Below, in pieces: positions 45,676 through 54,564 of a stretch of 64,000 bases of DNA. The DNA comes from Salinibacterium sp. M195 (GTDB taxonomy: Bacteria > Actinomycetota > Actinomycetes > Actinomycetales > Microbacteriaceae). The stretch lies in NCBI RefSeq assembly GCF_019443965.1, contig NZ_CP040814.1, positions 1 through 64,000 on the forward strand. The letters are read 5' to 3'. The notes below the pieces were generated by a model, which saw nothing but the letters and a program-made list of their open reading frames with translations, was not told the DNA's origin and searched no databases. The position numbers and the translations under genes are program-made. Numbering within the stretch: the first letter of the stretch is position 1; each line of letters starts with the position of its first letter.

Positions 45676-46905
45676 TCACCGGGCAAGAGCCGGCACCGTT
45701 CGAGGACGCACGACAATCCACATTACGGCGATCGATACGATCGCGGTGCACCCCATCACAATGCCCATCGGAATCGCATTCGTGATTCCGAACGCACCCA
45801 CGATGGGCGATGTCAGGCCCGCGAGCCCGAAGTTGACTGCGCCAAGAACAGAAGCGGCAGTCGCGGCCTCTCCCCCGTGGTTCGCCAGCGCAAGCACTTG
45901 AGTACAGGGGAAGGAAAAGCCGCAGAACATCACAAATAGGAACAGCGGAATCAGTACCGAGATGAGATCGCCGTTCACGACATCCAAGAAAACGATCGCC
46001 GATGCCGACAGCAGCAGTCCGATGCCGGAGCCAGCGAGAATCCATTGCGGCCCGATGTAACGCATCAGGAACGCACTGGTCTGCACTCCGATCACGACGC
46101 CGACGGAATTGACGGCAAACACCAGCCCAAACGCCTGGGGATCGAGCCCGTACACATTTTGCAGAAGGAACGGGGACGACGAAAGATAAGCGAACAGCCC
46201 CGAGAACGTCATGCCAGCGATGACTGCTGTGCCGACAAATACACGGTCAGTAAAGAGTGCCTTGTAGCGATCGCGAGCGGTGGCATGACCGAGGTCGCGA
46301 CGGCGAGCTGGCGGCAGCGTTTCAACGATGAAGAACCAGGCGGCAAGCAACACGAGAGCGCCATAGATTGCGAGGAACACGAACATTCCACGCCACGGGG
46401 TGATCAGAAGCAATTGCGATCCGATAAGAGGGGCCAAAATTGGCGCAAGTCCCTGTACCAGTGCCAGCCGCGAGAGCATACGCACGAGCGGTAGACCTCC
46501 GAAAAGGTCCCTCACCACCGCCATGGCGACGACGGCCCCGGCAGCAGCACCCATTCCCTGAATGAGTCGGAACATAAAGAGGAGTTCAATGTTGCCCGAG
46601 AGCGCGACCCCGAGGCTCGCGACGAGATGCACACTCGTTGCCACGATGAGCGGAAGTCGCCGTCCCAAGCGATCGCTCAAGGGCCCGACGATCAACTGGC
46701 CAAGAGCGAAGCCAAGGGTGGTCGCGGTGAGCGTGAGTTGCACGACCGCCGCTGTCGTATTGAGATCACTTTCGATAAGCGGGAATGCAGGCAGATACAG
46801 ATCCACGGTGAAAGGACCGAGCGCCGTGAGCGCACCCAAAACAAGTACATAGACAAGGCGTTGGCGTGCGGAGAGGGAATCACCCGGGTGAACGACGGTT
46901 GTCAC
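45676..46905 (-). CDS. Bcr/CflA family multidrug MFS exporter
   Basis: A 409-residue, 12-helix major facilitator. The first helix LGALTALGPFTVDLYLPAFP with the Asp and the loop GPLSDRLGRRLPL are diagnostic of the Bcr/CflA drug:proton antiporters. The start is GTG at 46905. Substrates cannot be read. A second exporter (ABC type) lies upstream on the same strand. Confidence 0.92.
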   Translation of the reverse strand: MTTVVHPGDSLSARQRLVYVLVLGALTALGPFTVDLYLPAFPLIESDLNTTAAVVQLTLTATTLGFALGQLIVGPLSDRLGRRLPLIVATSVHLVASLGVALSGNIELLFMFRLIQGMGAAAGAVVAMAVVRDLFGGLPLVRMLSRLALVQGLAPILAPLIGSQLLLITPWRGMFVFLAIYGALVLLAAWFFIVETLPPARRRDLGHATARDRYKALFTDRVFVGTAVIAGMTFSGLFAYLSSSPFLLQNVYGLDPQAFGLVFAVNSVGVVIGVQTSAFLMRYIGPQWILAGSGIGLLLSASAIVFLDVVNGDLISVLIPLFLFVMFCGFSFPCTQVLALANHGGEAATAASVLGAVNFGLAGLTSPIVGAFGITNAIPMGIVMGCTAIVSIAVMWIVVRPRTVPALAR

Positions 46906-47029
46906 ACGAATCCTTGCTATCTAAAAGCCCAAGTGGGCGCGGGAAGAGAGAATGTCCGCGACCCCGAGGACTCCCCAACACTACGCCTCTCTCCGTGACG
47001 AGTGCGATCCAGCGACGATTCACGCCAGC

Positions 47030-48883
47030 CTACTCAGCGCGGTTCTGCTCCGCGTAGAGCCGCGAGTACACTCCGCCGAGGTCGATTAGCTCGGAGTGGG
47101 TTCCTCTCTCAACGATCGATCCGGCGTCGACCACGAAGATTACGTCAGCAGACCGCACGGTGGACAACCTGTGCGCAACAGCAATTGTCGTTCTCCCGCG
47201 CGCTGCAGTGTCGAGCGCACTCTGAACAATTCGCTCGGAGATCGAGTCCAATGCACTCGTCGCTTCGTCAAGGATCAGAACGCCGGGATCTTTGAGGAGC
47301 ACACGCGCGATAGCGATTCTCTGCTTCTCGCCCCCAGAGAGACGGTAGCCCCGCTCCCCCACCGTGGTCGCGTAGCCGTCAGGGAACGACATGATCGTGT
47401 CGTGAATATTAGCGGCGCGGGCCGCGGTTTCGATCTGTTCGAGACTCGCCTCGGGACGCGCATACGAAAGATTGTCAGCGATGCTGGCGTGAAAGAGGTA
47501 GGTCTCTTGACTAACAATGCCAATGTTCCGGATGAGCGAGTCTTGGCTGAGATCGCGCACATCGTCTCCGGCAAAGAGAACCCTGCCATCGCTGGCTTCG
47601 TGCAGGCGGGGAATTAGATAAGAGACCGTAGTCTTTCCCGCACCTGACGGCCCAACGAACGCCGCGTATTGGCCGGGCTCGATGGAGAAGCTCACAGAAT
47701 CGAGCGTTGCCTTCGTGGCGGCGCCGGCGTCTGGGTAGCGGAAGGTGACGTTGTCGAAGGCGACCGCCCCGAGGGCTTCCTTTCGTACGGGATGCGCGCC
47801 GGGCTTGTCTTTGATGGCCGGCGTGAGATCCAGGTACTCGAAAATTCGGGCGAAGAGCGCGGACGAGGTTTGTAGATCGAGAGCGACCCGCATGAGCCCC
47901 AACAGCGGGAACATCAACCGCGCTTGAACCGTCGTGAACGCAACGATTGTTCCGGCGGTGACGTCAATCCCATCCGAGATCAGGTAGCCGGCCACGACGT
48001 ACACGACCGCGGGGATTATCGACAGAAAGATATTGACGGTGGCAAAGAACCACTGCCCGCTCATCTGTTGGCGAACTTGCAAACCGACCTGCTGGTCGTT
48101 CTCCTGCGAATATCGCTCTGTTTCAACGGTCTGTTGGTTGAAACTTTTCGAGAGCAGAATGCCCGAGACGCTCAGAGACTCCTGAGTGATCGCCGTCATG
48201 TTGCTGAGTGACTCTTGCGTCTTAGTGGCGATACGTGCGCGTACTTGACCAACGCGGCGCTGAGCGATCACGATTCCCGGTAGCACCACAACGGCCACGA
48301 TGGTGAGTTGCCAGCTGAGCACAAGCATGCTGATGAAGGCAGCGATGACGGTGACCGTGTTGCCGATGACGCTCGAGACGGTGTTGTTAAGCACTCCAGC
48401 AACTCCGCCGACATCATTCTGAAGCCGGGACTGGATGATTCCCGTTTTCGTCCGCGTGAAGAACGCGAGTTCCATGTGCTGGAGTTGGTCGAACAGCCGC
48501 ACGCGAAGCGCGCCCATCACTTTGTTTCCGACCGTTGCCGTGAGAAACGTCTGCCACACTCCCAGCGCCGCGGAGGCAATCCACAGGGCCACCATGATGC
48601 TGACTAGTTGGAGAAGAACCGGGATGTTCGGTACTCCACTTGAAGGAAAAAGACCTTCATCGAACGCTTGTTTAGTCAGCAACGGTGGGAGAACGCTAAT
48701 AGCTGCGCCAATCAGCACGAGAGCTATCGTGAGGCTGAGCGCGGGGCGGTGCGGCTCAAAGAGTTGAGCGATTCGGCGGAGCAGGTGCGGAATCTCAGGC
48801 GCTTCAGCGTTCTCTGCTTTCTGCGCCGAATAGTCGCCGCCGCTGACCCGACCGCCACGACGGGCGCCACTACCTGTGCTCAT
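47030..48883 (-). CDS. ABC exporter, fused membrane and ATPase domains
   Basis: A 617-residue half transporter of the lipid/multidrug exporter type. Six helices (about 40-340) precede an ATPase domain with Walker A VGPSGAGKTTVSYL, Q-loop VSQETYLF, signature LSGGEKQRIAIARVLL and Walker B GVLILDEATSALD. Start ATG at 48883 is used because the longer frame adds residues without family match. Probably a homodimer; the substrate is unknown. Confidence 0.93.
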   Translation of the reverse strand: MSTGSGARRGGRVSGGDYSAQKAENAEAPEIPHLLRRIAQLFEPHRPALSLTIALVLIGAAISVLPPLLTKQAFDEGLFPSSGVPNIPVLLQLVSIMVALWIASAALGVWQTFLTATVGNKVMGALRVRLFDQLQHMELAFFTRTKTGIIQSRLQNDVGGVAGVLNNTVSSVIGNTVTVIAAFISMLVLSWQLTIVAVVVLPGIVIAQRRVGQVRARIATKTQESLSNMTAITQESLSVSGILLSKSFNQQTVETERYSQENDQQVGLQVRQQMSGQWFFATVNIFLSIIPAVVYVVAGYLISDGIDVTAGTIVAFTTVQARLMFPLLGLMRVALDLQTSSALFARIFEYLDLTPAIKDKPGAHPVRKEALGAVAFDNVTFRYPDAGAATKATLDSVSFSIEPGQYAAFVGPSGAGKTTVSYLIPRLHEASDGRVLFAGDDVRDLSQDSLIRNIGIVSQETYLFHASIADNLSYARPEASLEQIETAARAANIHDTIMSFPDGYATTVGERGYRLSGGEKQRIAIARVLLKDPGVLILDEATSALDSISERIVQSALDTAARGRTTIAVAHRLSTVRSADVIFVVDAGSIVERGTHSELIDLGGVYSRLYAEQNRAE

Positions 48884-48965
48884 AGTTCGACAATAGTTTG
48901 TGCTCCCCCTGTTAACGACCAATCGCACAGCGCATGAATGCGCTGTGCGAGAACCCGCGAGAAAA

Positions 48966-48999
48966 AGTTCGGCGGGTGACCTAGGTCACCCGCCGAACT
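48966..48999 (-). terminator. Terminator after the LAFTG surface protein gene
   Basis: A perfect 34-nt palindrome (AGTTCGGCGGGTGACC and its inverse) beginning 8 bp after the stop at 49007. On the minus strand it is followed by TTTTTC. A textbook Rho-independent terminator. Confidence 0.9.
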
Positions 49000-49006
49000 G
49001 GCAGGA

Positions 49007-51145
49007 TCAGCCTTTGCGAACTACCGAACGTCGTCGCGCAACGCTGAACCCTACGAGCACCAATCCGAGCTGCAGGAACCCGAGTCCAGCGAGTGTCGGA
49101 GCGGTAGTGCTCGAGCCTGTGAACGCCAGAGTTGGCAGGTCAATCGGGGGCACCGTTACAGGAGGCTCCTCGGGGGGAAGCGGGAATGTCGGCAGATCGC
49201 AGACCTCCAGCGTTACATCAATCTGGCTAGCCAGTGACTGGTCTTCATTCATCACGGTCACGATATACGTGTCGCCGTTGGGCACCTTGTCGATCGTGAG
49301 ATCGCGTGTTGGCATATCTGCAACGAACGTGACGGGAAGAACGCCATCTACAGCGGCTCCACTCGACTTCGTCACGATGGTGACCGTGTAGCTCTGTCCG
49401 ACGACAAGCTCGTCGATGTACAAGGTGACTCCTGTAGCACCGAGCACGTTGCACACAGCTTGAACTCCGCCGACCTCAGGGTTATCGGGGCAGGGAGCCA
49501 AGTACATGTCCGCCGCGGCCGTGATCGTGGGGTTCGACTTTGTGTCAGTCACCACAACCCGATAAGTGTTGTCGGGAGTGAGTCCATCGAACGTGAACTT
49601 CTGAGCGTCGCTCGTGCTCGAGTTCAGCGTCTGTTCCGTTCCGACTGCGACGTTGTCGAGCATGAGCGTGACGGTGTAGTCACGGCCAACGGCGAAGTTG
49701 GAGACTGTCGCGGTGATCGAAGCGTCGCCATCCAGCACGGTGCACTGCTCGGCAGCCAGCTCGATCGTTGTGTCGTTCGTGGCACACGGCACGATAGTAG
49801 CTGAAGCGCTTGCCGTGAAGCTCGGCTGAAGTGCGTCGGTCACCGTTGCGGTGTAGGTACCTTCCGCAAGATCGGCAACTTTGGCGTCGAAACGGTCAGT
49901 CGTCGCAACGAATCCGTTGTTGGTGAGCACGGACTTGCCAGCCTTATCGACGATTACCACGTTGTAGCTACGGCCGGGAACGAGTCCCTCGACGGCAACC
50001 GTGATGGTACCCGGCGCGTCCGTCGAGACGACGTCGCACTGAGTAGCCATAACGCTCAGGTCAACAATCTCTTCAGGACACGGAAGGAACGTGTAATTGC
50101 CGGTTTTCAGAGGAGTTGCATTCGACTCGCTCGTGTCGACCACTGTGGCGTAGTAACTCGCTGACGGTGTGGCCGGCGAGTTGTAGGCACCAGTGGTTGC
50201 AGTAGCAGTGAAGGTGTGGCTATCGACGACGGCATCTGAGCCAGCATTGACAACCGAGATGCGGTATTCGCGGCCGATAACAAGGTCGCTCACGCTGATC
50301 TTGATCGAGGCGCCTTCACCAGGCACAGTGCATTCGTTGGCAACAATTGCGATTCCTGAAAGTTCAGGGCAGACAAGAGATTGGACCGACTTGCAAGCAG
50401 TGAGCTTGCGGTTGGTGGTGTCAGTGATTGTCACCTTGTAATTGCCGCCGGCAACTACGTTGTCCCACGTGTAGCTACCTGTGGTTTGAGTAGGCGTGTA
50501 TGTCACGGTTTTGTTTCCCGCAGATCCGCCCGAAAGGGTGAGCTCGTACTTGCGGTCAGCGACCAAGCCCTTGAAAGTAGCGGTAACTCCGGTCGAGCCG
50601 CCGGGTACGTCACAGCTTGTCGCGGTAACAGAAACGATGCTCTGCACTGCGCAGGGAGACGAAGTCTTCGTCCACTCGCGGTTCCAACTGCTGTGAGTGG
50701 GGTTGTTCCACGCCGTCACCGACGCGGTGAAGGTGTGCGCCTCGGTGGAGTTGGGGAAAGCGAAGAAGTGCTCGCCGTTCTTGCTGAACGGGATTACTTG
50801 CTGCTCGCCACCGGCAAGTTGGTACTTGATGAGGTTCTGCTGGCCCGCACCGGAGCCGCTCTGCTCGTAATACAAGCCCTTGACGGTCACTCCCTCACAC
50901 GTCACCGAGATGCTCGGAGTGTGAGCTTCAGCAGCGGAGGATACGGAGACAACAGCCAATCCAGATCCGGCAACCAAAGCGAGAGCAACTACTGCGGAAA
51001 TACCGCGGATGTCACGCAACGACCAACGCTTTCGGGGGTGGCCAGTGGACTTATCGAATCGGGGGGTTCGATTTGCGGCGCGCCAACGCTGCTTAAAGTT
51101 ATTCACTTCAGGTATCGCTCTCGGGTAGCGAGCGGCTCGGAACAT
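49007..51145 (-). CDS. Wall-anchored surface protein with five cysteine-containing repeats and LAFTG sorting signal
   Basis: A 712-residue secreted protein. A long basic N-terminus and hydrophobic helix (about 50-72) end near SSAAEA; an N-terminal domain starts SISVTCEGV. Five repeats of about 90-100 residues follow, each opening with a Cys-x-Val/Thr motif (SCDVPGG, ECTVPGEG, QCDVVST, QCTVLDG, VCNVLGA), having a GLVxGRxYxV strand and closing with another Cys. A Pro-rich stretch precedes LAFTG, a helix and RRRSVVRKG, a class E sortase signal. No good ribosome-binding site precedes the ATG at 51145. Function unknown, probably structural or adhesive. Confidence 0.85.
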   Translation of the reverse strand: MFRAARYPRAIPEVNNFKQRWRAANRTPRFDKSTGHPRKRWSLRDIRGISAVVALALVAGSGLAVVSVSSAAEAHTPSISVTCEGVTVKGLYYEQSGSGAGQQNLIKYQLAGGEQQVIPFSKNGEHFFAFPNSTEAHTFTASVTAWNNPTHSSWNREWTKTSSPCAVQSIVSVTATSCDVPGGSTGVTATFKGLVADRKYELTLSGGSAGNKTVTYTPTQTTGSYTWDNVVAGGNYKVTITDTTNRKLTACKSVQSLVCPELSGIAIVANECTVPGEGASIKISVSDLVIGREYRISVVNAGSDAVVDSHTFTATATTGAYNSPATPSASYYATVVDTSESNATPLKTGNYTFLPCPEEIVDLSVMATQCDVVSTDAPGTITVAVEGLVPGRSYNVVIVDKAGKSVLTNNGFVATTDRFDAKVADLAEGTYTATVTDALQPSFTASASATIVPCATNDTTIELAAEQCTVLDGDASITATVSNFAVGRDYTVTLMLDNVAVGTEQTLNSSTSDAQKFTFDGLTPDNTYRVVVTDTKSNPTITAAADMYLAPCPDNPEVGGVQAVCNVLGATGVTLYIDELVVGQSYTVTIVTKSSGAAVDGVLPVTFVADMPTRDLTIDKVPNGDTYIVTVMNEDQSLASQIDVTLEVCDLPTFPLPPEEPPVTVPPIDLPTLAFTGSSTTAPTLAGLGFLQLGLVLVGFSVARRRSVVRKG

Positions 51146-51382
51146 AATCGAGACTAATACGCGGGGGGGGCGGATCAGACCGGCGGGGGATTCCGGGTAG
51201 CTCTATCGGGTTTTGTCACACGTTCGGGGGTCAATCTTGCGACGTGCCTATTATGGGGGGCGTCGCGAGCTAAGCGCAAGCTAGACACGCTGTTCGCGCT
51301 AGTCTTAGACCCTCGCGTCACCCACCCGACCAGGCGAGAACCACGAACTCATCGAAACACTCGTTTCGAAGAGGGGGCAAAA
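51146..51382. promoter_or_regulatory. Divergent promoter region between surface protein and LuxR regulator
   Basis: 237 bp, unusually rich in G runs on the plus strand. It must hold promoters for both divergent genes. No reliable -35/-10 pair or palindrome was identified. Confidence 0.5.
51163..51170 (-). repeat. Eight-G homopolymer 18 bp upstream of the surface protein start
   Basis: A run of eight G (C8 on the coding strand) lies between the likely promoter and the ATG at 51145. Further G5-G6 runs occur nearby in the divergent region. Such tracts are prone to slippage. Confidence 0.8.
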
Positions 51383-52981
51383 ATGGCGACAGCTGATGTG
51401 AAATTGCTCGAACGCGCCTTTAGCGCGGCCAAAACCGACGCGGACTTCGCCGTGGCGCTCACTGACCTCTCTAGCGTCTGGCCTCAACTCGTGAGCAGCA
51501 ATGGGCTAGTCGTTCGCCAACTTCTCAATCTGGCACCAGCGGCTCTCTGGCACAGCGATCCGTGGCTAGTCACCTGCTACGCCGCGAGCTTTCGGTCGGT
51601 TGGGTCCGTAAGCCGCTCCGCAGCGTTGCCCTATTTTGATGCAGCCCTTGCTCTTCTAGAGCCGTCAACGCCCGCTATTACGCGGGCCACCCATCACGTG
51701 CATCACGCCGCGGCCTTGCGGTCGCTTGGGCACCTCGATGATGCGCTCGCGTGTATCAGAATCGCGAGTTCGATCGTCGAAAGCTCCGATGCTATTCCGT
51801 TAGCCAAGCGGATCCCCCTCACGGCAGAAATTGCATTGCATCGCGGGGCAATCTTTTTGCATGGTGGAGACTTTGACCGGGCAAAGACCGATTTTCGGCT
51901 GGCAGGATCGCTTGCCGAATCGAACCTGAGCGTAGCTGATCAACTCGAAGTCTTTGGCGGCTTAGCGCTCATCCAATTCTTGCTCGGTGATTTCGAGCAC
52001 GCTCTGACGTATGTCTCGCGCGCAGAGTCCACCGGGGCAAGTCCCGCGTTACGCAATAGTCGATTCAATGCCCCCGCCCTCCTCACGGAACTGCTCATCA
52101 CCGTCAATCAACGCGGGGCTGGCGCAGCCGACGAGGTCGCTGCGAGGGCGAGAATATCAATCGTGGAGTCGGACTGGGAACCTCTCGGACTCTATTCGCA
52201 GGCGTTCATCCAGCTCTTCTCCGGCAACCCGCACGAAGGCTTGGACCTGCTGCGCTCGGCACTCAACGCTCTCGACGGCTGGCAACCCAGTAGTTTCGTT
52301 TCTACCGAGATCGCCGGGCTGCGGGCAGCTGCGTTCCTGCAGCTGGGTGATGCGGGAGCTGCGTGGGATGTCCTCGCGCAATTGACGCCAACCCAGCACC
52401 ACACGGTGTGCCCCAGCCGCCTCGTCGCGCATCTGCGACTCGTCACCGGTGACTTGCGGGGCACGCTCGATGCTCTGCGCGACTGCGAGGCGATCGGCGA
52501 CGCGCATTCGAGCCGAACACTCGCAGACGTTTTTCTCCTCAAAGCGGCTGCGCATCTCCGGCTCGGCAACGATGAAACGTCGGATGTCGCATTCGACAGG
52601 TCGCTGCGTCTCTCCGCCCGTAATCGCATGCACAGTCCTCTCCGTCTGGTGCCGAGCGAAGACGTACAGTCGATGCTCACTCGGGCATCAGCTCGCAGCC
52701 AGCCGTTAGAGGTCGGCGCCCTCATCACCAGACTCGACGGTCTGACTGTCATTCTCCAGCCTCAGGATTCTCTGGCGCTGAGCGATCGCGAGCGTGCCAT
52801 TGCACGCGAACTTGTTCGCGGCAGCAGCTCTGCACAGATCGCAGAGTCCCTCTACATTTCGGTGAACACCGTGAAGTCACATCTCAAGAGCATCTACCGC
52901 AAACTCGGGGTGACATCTCGCGTCGAAGCAATCCATAAGTCGCGCGAACTCGGGCTTCAGGTCGAGATCACCCGCGACTAA
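51383..52981 (+). CDS. TPR-like LuxR-family transcription regulator
   Basis: A 532-residue regulator without an ATPase domain. Residues about 40-440 are alpha-helical repeats of TPR type (ALRSLGHLDDALACIRIASS, LLGDFEHALTYVSRAEST, FLQLGDAGAAWDVLAQL). The C-terminal about 65 residues are a LuxR helix-turn-helix (LSDRERAIARELVRG ... ISVNTVKSHLKSIYRKLGV). It resembles the C-terminal half of MalT/LAL-type regulators. It is divergent from the LAFTG surface protein, whose expression it may control; that is inference from position. Confidence 0.85.
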   Translation: MATADVKLLERAFSAAKTDADFAVALTDLSSVWPQLVSSNGLVVRQLLNLAPAALWHSDPWLVTCYAASFRSVGSVSRSAALPYFDAALALLEPSTPAITRATHHVHHAAALRSLGHLDDALACIRIASSIVESSDAIPLAKRIPLTAEIALHRGAIFLHGGDFDRAKTDFRLAGSLAESNLSVADQLEVFGGLALIQFLLGDFEHALTYVSRAESTGASPALRNSRFNAPALLTELLITVNQRGAGAADEVAARARISIVESDWEPLGLYSQAFIQLFSGNPHEGLDLLRSALNALDGWQPSSFVSTEIAGLRAAAFLQLGDAGAAWDVLAQLTPTQHHTVCPSRLVAHLRLVTGDLRGTLDALRDCEAIGDAHSSRTLADVFLLKAAAHLRLGNDETSDVAFDRSLRLSARNRMHSPLRLVPSEDVQSMLTRASARSQPLEVGALITRLDGLTVILQPQDSLALSDRERAIARELVRGSSSAQIAESLYISVNTVKSHLKSIYRKLGVTSRVEAIHKSRELGLQVEITRD

Positions 52982-53393
52982 CCCGTCAATCACCCTCTCG
53001 ACTGTTGCTGAGCTAGTTCCGCCTCGATACATTAGGTAGACCACTTCCGCTGGCCCCGTATTTCTTTACGCGCCCAGCGGATCTCGTGTCGAATATCCGC
53101 CTCCGGAACCTGATCCCTGGTGTCAACGGACTCGGCACGTTGGTGGGGCGCTCGGCTGGTTACCAGGCGCCCCACCCCCTCTTCTCCGAAGTTTCCCTGG
53201 CTTCTGCAGTGCACGCCGCTGGCACCCATTCAGCCGTTACGTCTCTCTTCAGAGGCCCCGTATCGAGTCTCCGCTTGACGGCATTCATTGACTAGCGCGG
53301 TCTAGTTAACGCAGTAAGGCGCCACCCCGAAGGGTGACGCCTTACTGGCAAAGCAGACCTCTAACGAGGCGGGAACCTAATTAAAGGATTCGA
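52982..53393. other. 412-bp gap without recognisable gene, except the rplL terminator
   Basis: Between the LuxR-type gene and rplL, which converge here. Short frames exist on both strands but show no start signal or family match. The only clear element is the hairpin at 53312-53347. Confidence 0.6.
53312..53347 (-). terminator. Terminator of the rplJ-rplL operon
   Basis: CAGTAAGGCG (53312-53321) pairs with CGCCTTACTG (53338-53347); an inner CACCC/GGGTG stem closes on CGAA. It lies about 45 bp after the rplL stop. Confidence 0.85.
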
Positions 53394-53771
53394 CTACTTA
53401 AGGGTTACGGTTGCGCCGGCTTCTTCAAGAGCAGCCTTTGCCTTCTCGGCAGCTTCCTTGTTTGCACCCTCGAGTACAACGCTGGGAGCGCCATCAACGA
53501 CGGCCTTCGCCTCACCGAGACCGAGGCTCGTGAGGGTGCGCACCTCCTTGATAACCTGGATCTTCTTCTCGCCGGCTGACTCGAGAACGACGTCGAATGA
53601 GTCCTTCTCTTCAACTTCTTCAGCAGCAGCAGCAGGTGCGGCAGCAGCAGCAACCGGGGCAGCAGCAGTAACTTCGAAGACCTCTTCGAACTTCTTAACG
53701 AAGTCGCTGAGCTCGATGAGGGTCAGTTCCTTGAAGGCCTCAATGAGGTCGTCGCTTGACATTTTCGCCAT
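53394..53771 (-). CDS. rplL: Ribosomal protein bL12 (L7/L12)
   Basis: The 125-residue stalk protein. An N-terminal dimerisation helix ([22 protein letters not shown]), an Ala-rich hinge (about 35-52) and a C-terminal factor-binding domain with [27 protein letters not shown] are all normal. Thirty-nine bases separate it from rplJ, its partner at the ribosomal stalk base. Confidence 0.98.
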   Translation of the reverse strand: MAKMSSDDLIEAFKELTLIELSDFVKKFEEVFEVTAAAPVAAAAAPAAAAEEVEEKDSFDVVLESAGEKKIQVIKEVRTLTSLGLGEAKAVVDGAPSVVLEGANKEAAEKAKAALEEAGATVTLK

Positions 53772-53810
53772 GATTTTCTCCTATATTTCTTAAGCTAATT
53801 AACCCGCGCG

Positions 53811-54326
53811 TTACTGCGCGGAGTCCTGCTTCTCGCGCAGCGCGTCGACCGTGCGAACGGCCTGAGCGAGCGGTGCGTTGAACAGATAAGCGGCGCCGAA
53901 CAGTGAAGCCTTGGCTGCTCCAGCAAACTTCGCAAGGAGCACCTCCCGACTTTCCAGTGCGGCCAGCTTGGTGACCTCTTCAGCAGTGAGCGCGTTACCG
54001 TCAAAGTAACCACCCTTCACCACGAGAAGAGGGTTTGCCTTGGCAAAGTCACGCATAGCCTTCGCAACGGCGACAGGGTCTCCGTGTACGAATGCGATTG
54101 CCGATGGACCAACAAGTTCCTCGTCGAATGACGAGATTCCTGCAGCGTTAGCGGCGATCTTTGTCAGCGTGTTCTTCACCACGGCGTATGTTGCGTGCTC
54201 ACTGATTGACTTGCGCAGCTCCTTGAGCTGGGCAACAGTGAGTCCGCGATACTCGGTTAGCAGAACGGCGGTCGAGTTGCGGAATAGATCCGTAAGCTCG
54301 GCGACCGATGCTTCCTTGTTCGCCAT
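53811..54326 (-). CDS. rplJ: Ribosomal protein uL10
   Basis: The 171-residue stalk base protein, beginning [38 protein letters not shown], with a C-terminal helical spine for binding L12 dimers. It heads the rplJ-rplL operon and is preceded by a structured leader with an attenuator, as expected for autogenous control by the L10-L12 complex. Confidence 0.98.
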   Translation of the reverse strand: MANKEASVAELTDLFRNSTAVLLTEYRGLTVAQLKELRKSISEHATYAVVKNTLTKIAANAAGISSFDEELVGPSAIAFVHGDPVAVAKAMRDFAKANPLLVVKGGYFDGNALTAEEVTKLAALESREVLLAKFAGAAKASLFGAAYLFNAPLAQAVRTVDALREKQDSAQ

Positions 54327-54510
54327 GGTGCTCCCTACTGGTTGATGTGTGTCTGCCTCAGAGCCGACCGGAAGTGTAAAGAGTGGCTGGAGAAAAGAAA
54401 AAGCTCCGGCCCTACTGCGCTAACGCAGAGGCACGGAGCTGAGTTGCGGCCAGATCTGGCCGAAAAACTACTTCACACACCTGCGCTGGCCTTCGTTTTC
54501 ACGAACTTCG
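54327..54510 (-). promoter_or_regulatory. Ribosomal L10 leader (autoregulatory 5' UTR)
   Basis: The minus-strand leader of rplJ holds, 5' to 3', a TTCGT-GAAA-ACGAA hairpin (54492-54505), the perfect palindrome CGGCCAGATCTGGCCG (54447-54462) and an attenuator hairpin (54402-54440). Position and structures fit the L10 leader class, in which L10-L12 binds the RNA to limit synthesis. The exact binding site is not resolved. Confidence 0.7.
54394..54440 (-). terminator. Attenuator hairpin in the rplJ leader
   Basis: AGCTCCG (54434-54440, minus) pairs with CGGAGCT (54402-54408), with an inner CTGCG/CGCAG stem; TTTTTCTTTT follows. It lies 76 bp before the rplJ start, so it can act as a leader terminator. 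Confidence 0.78.
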
Positions 54511-54564
54511 ATCACACACACTTTCGCGCATGCAAACGACCGGCGGTCTTTGGCTTCGGTAAGA

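Noticed and set aside
53032..53295. Small genes on either strand between the LuxR-type gene and rplL
   Set aside because: Frames of 65-69 codons on both strands overlap each other, lack ribosome-binding sites and show no motif.
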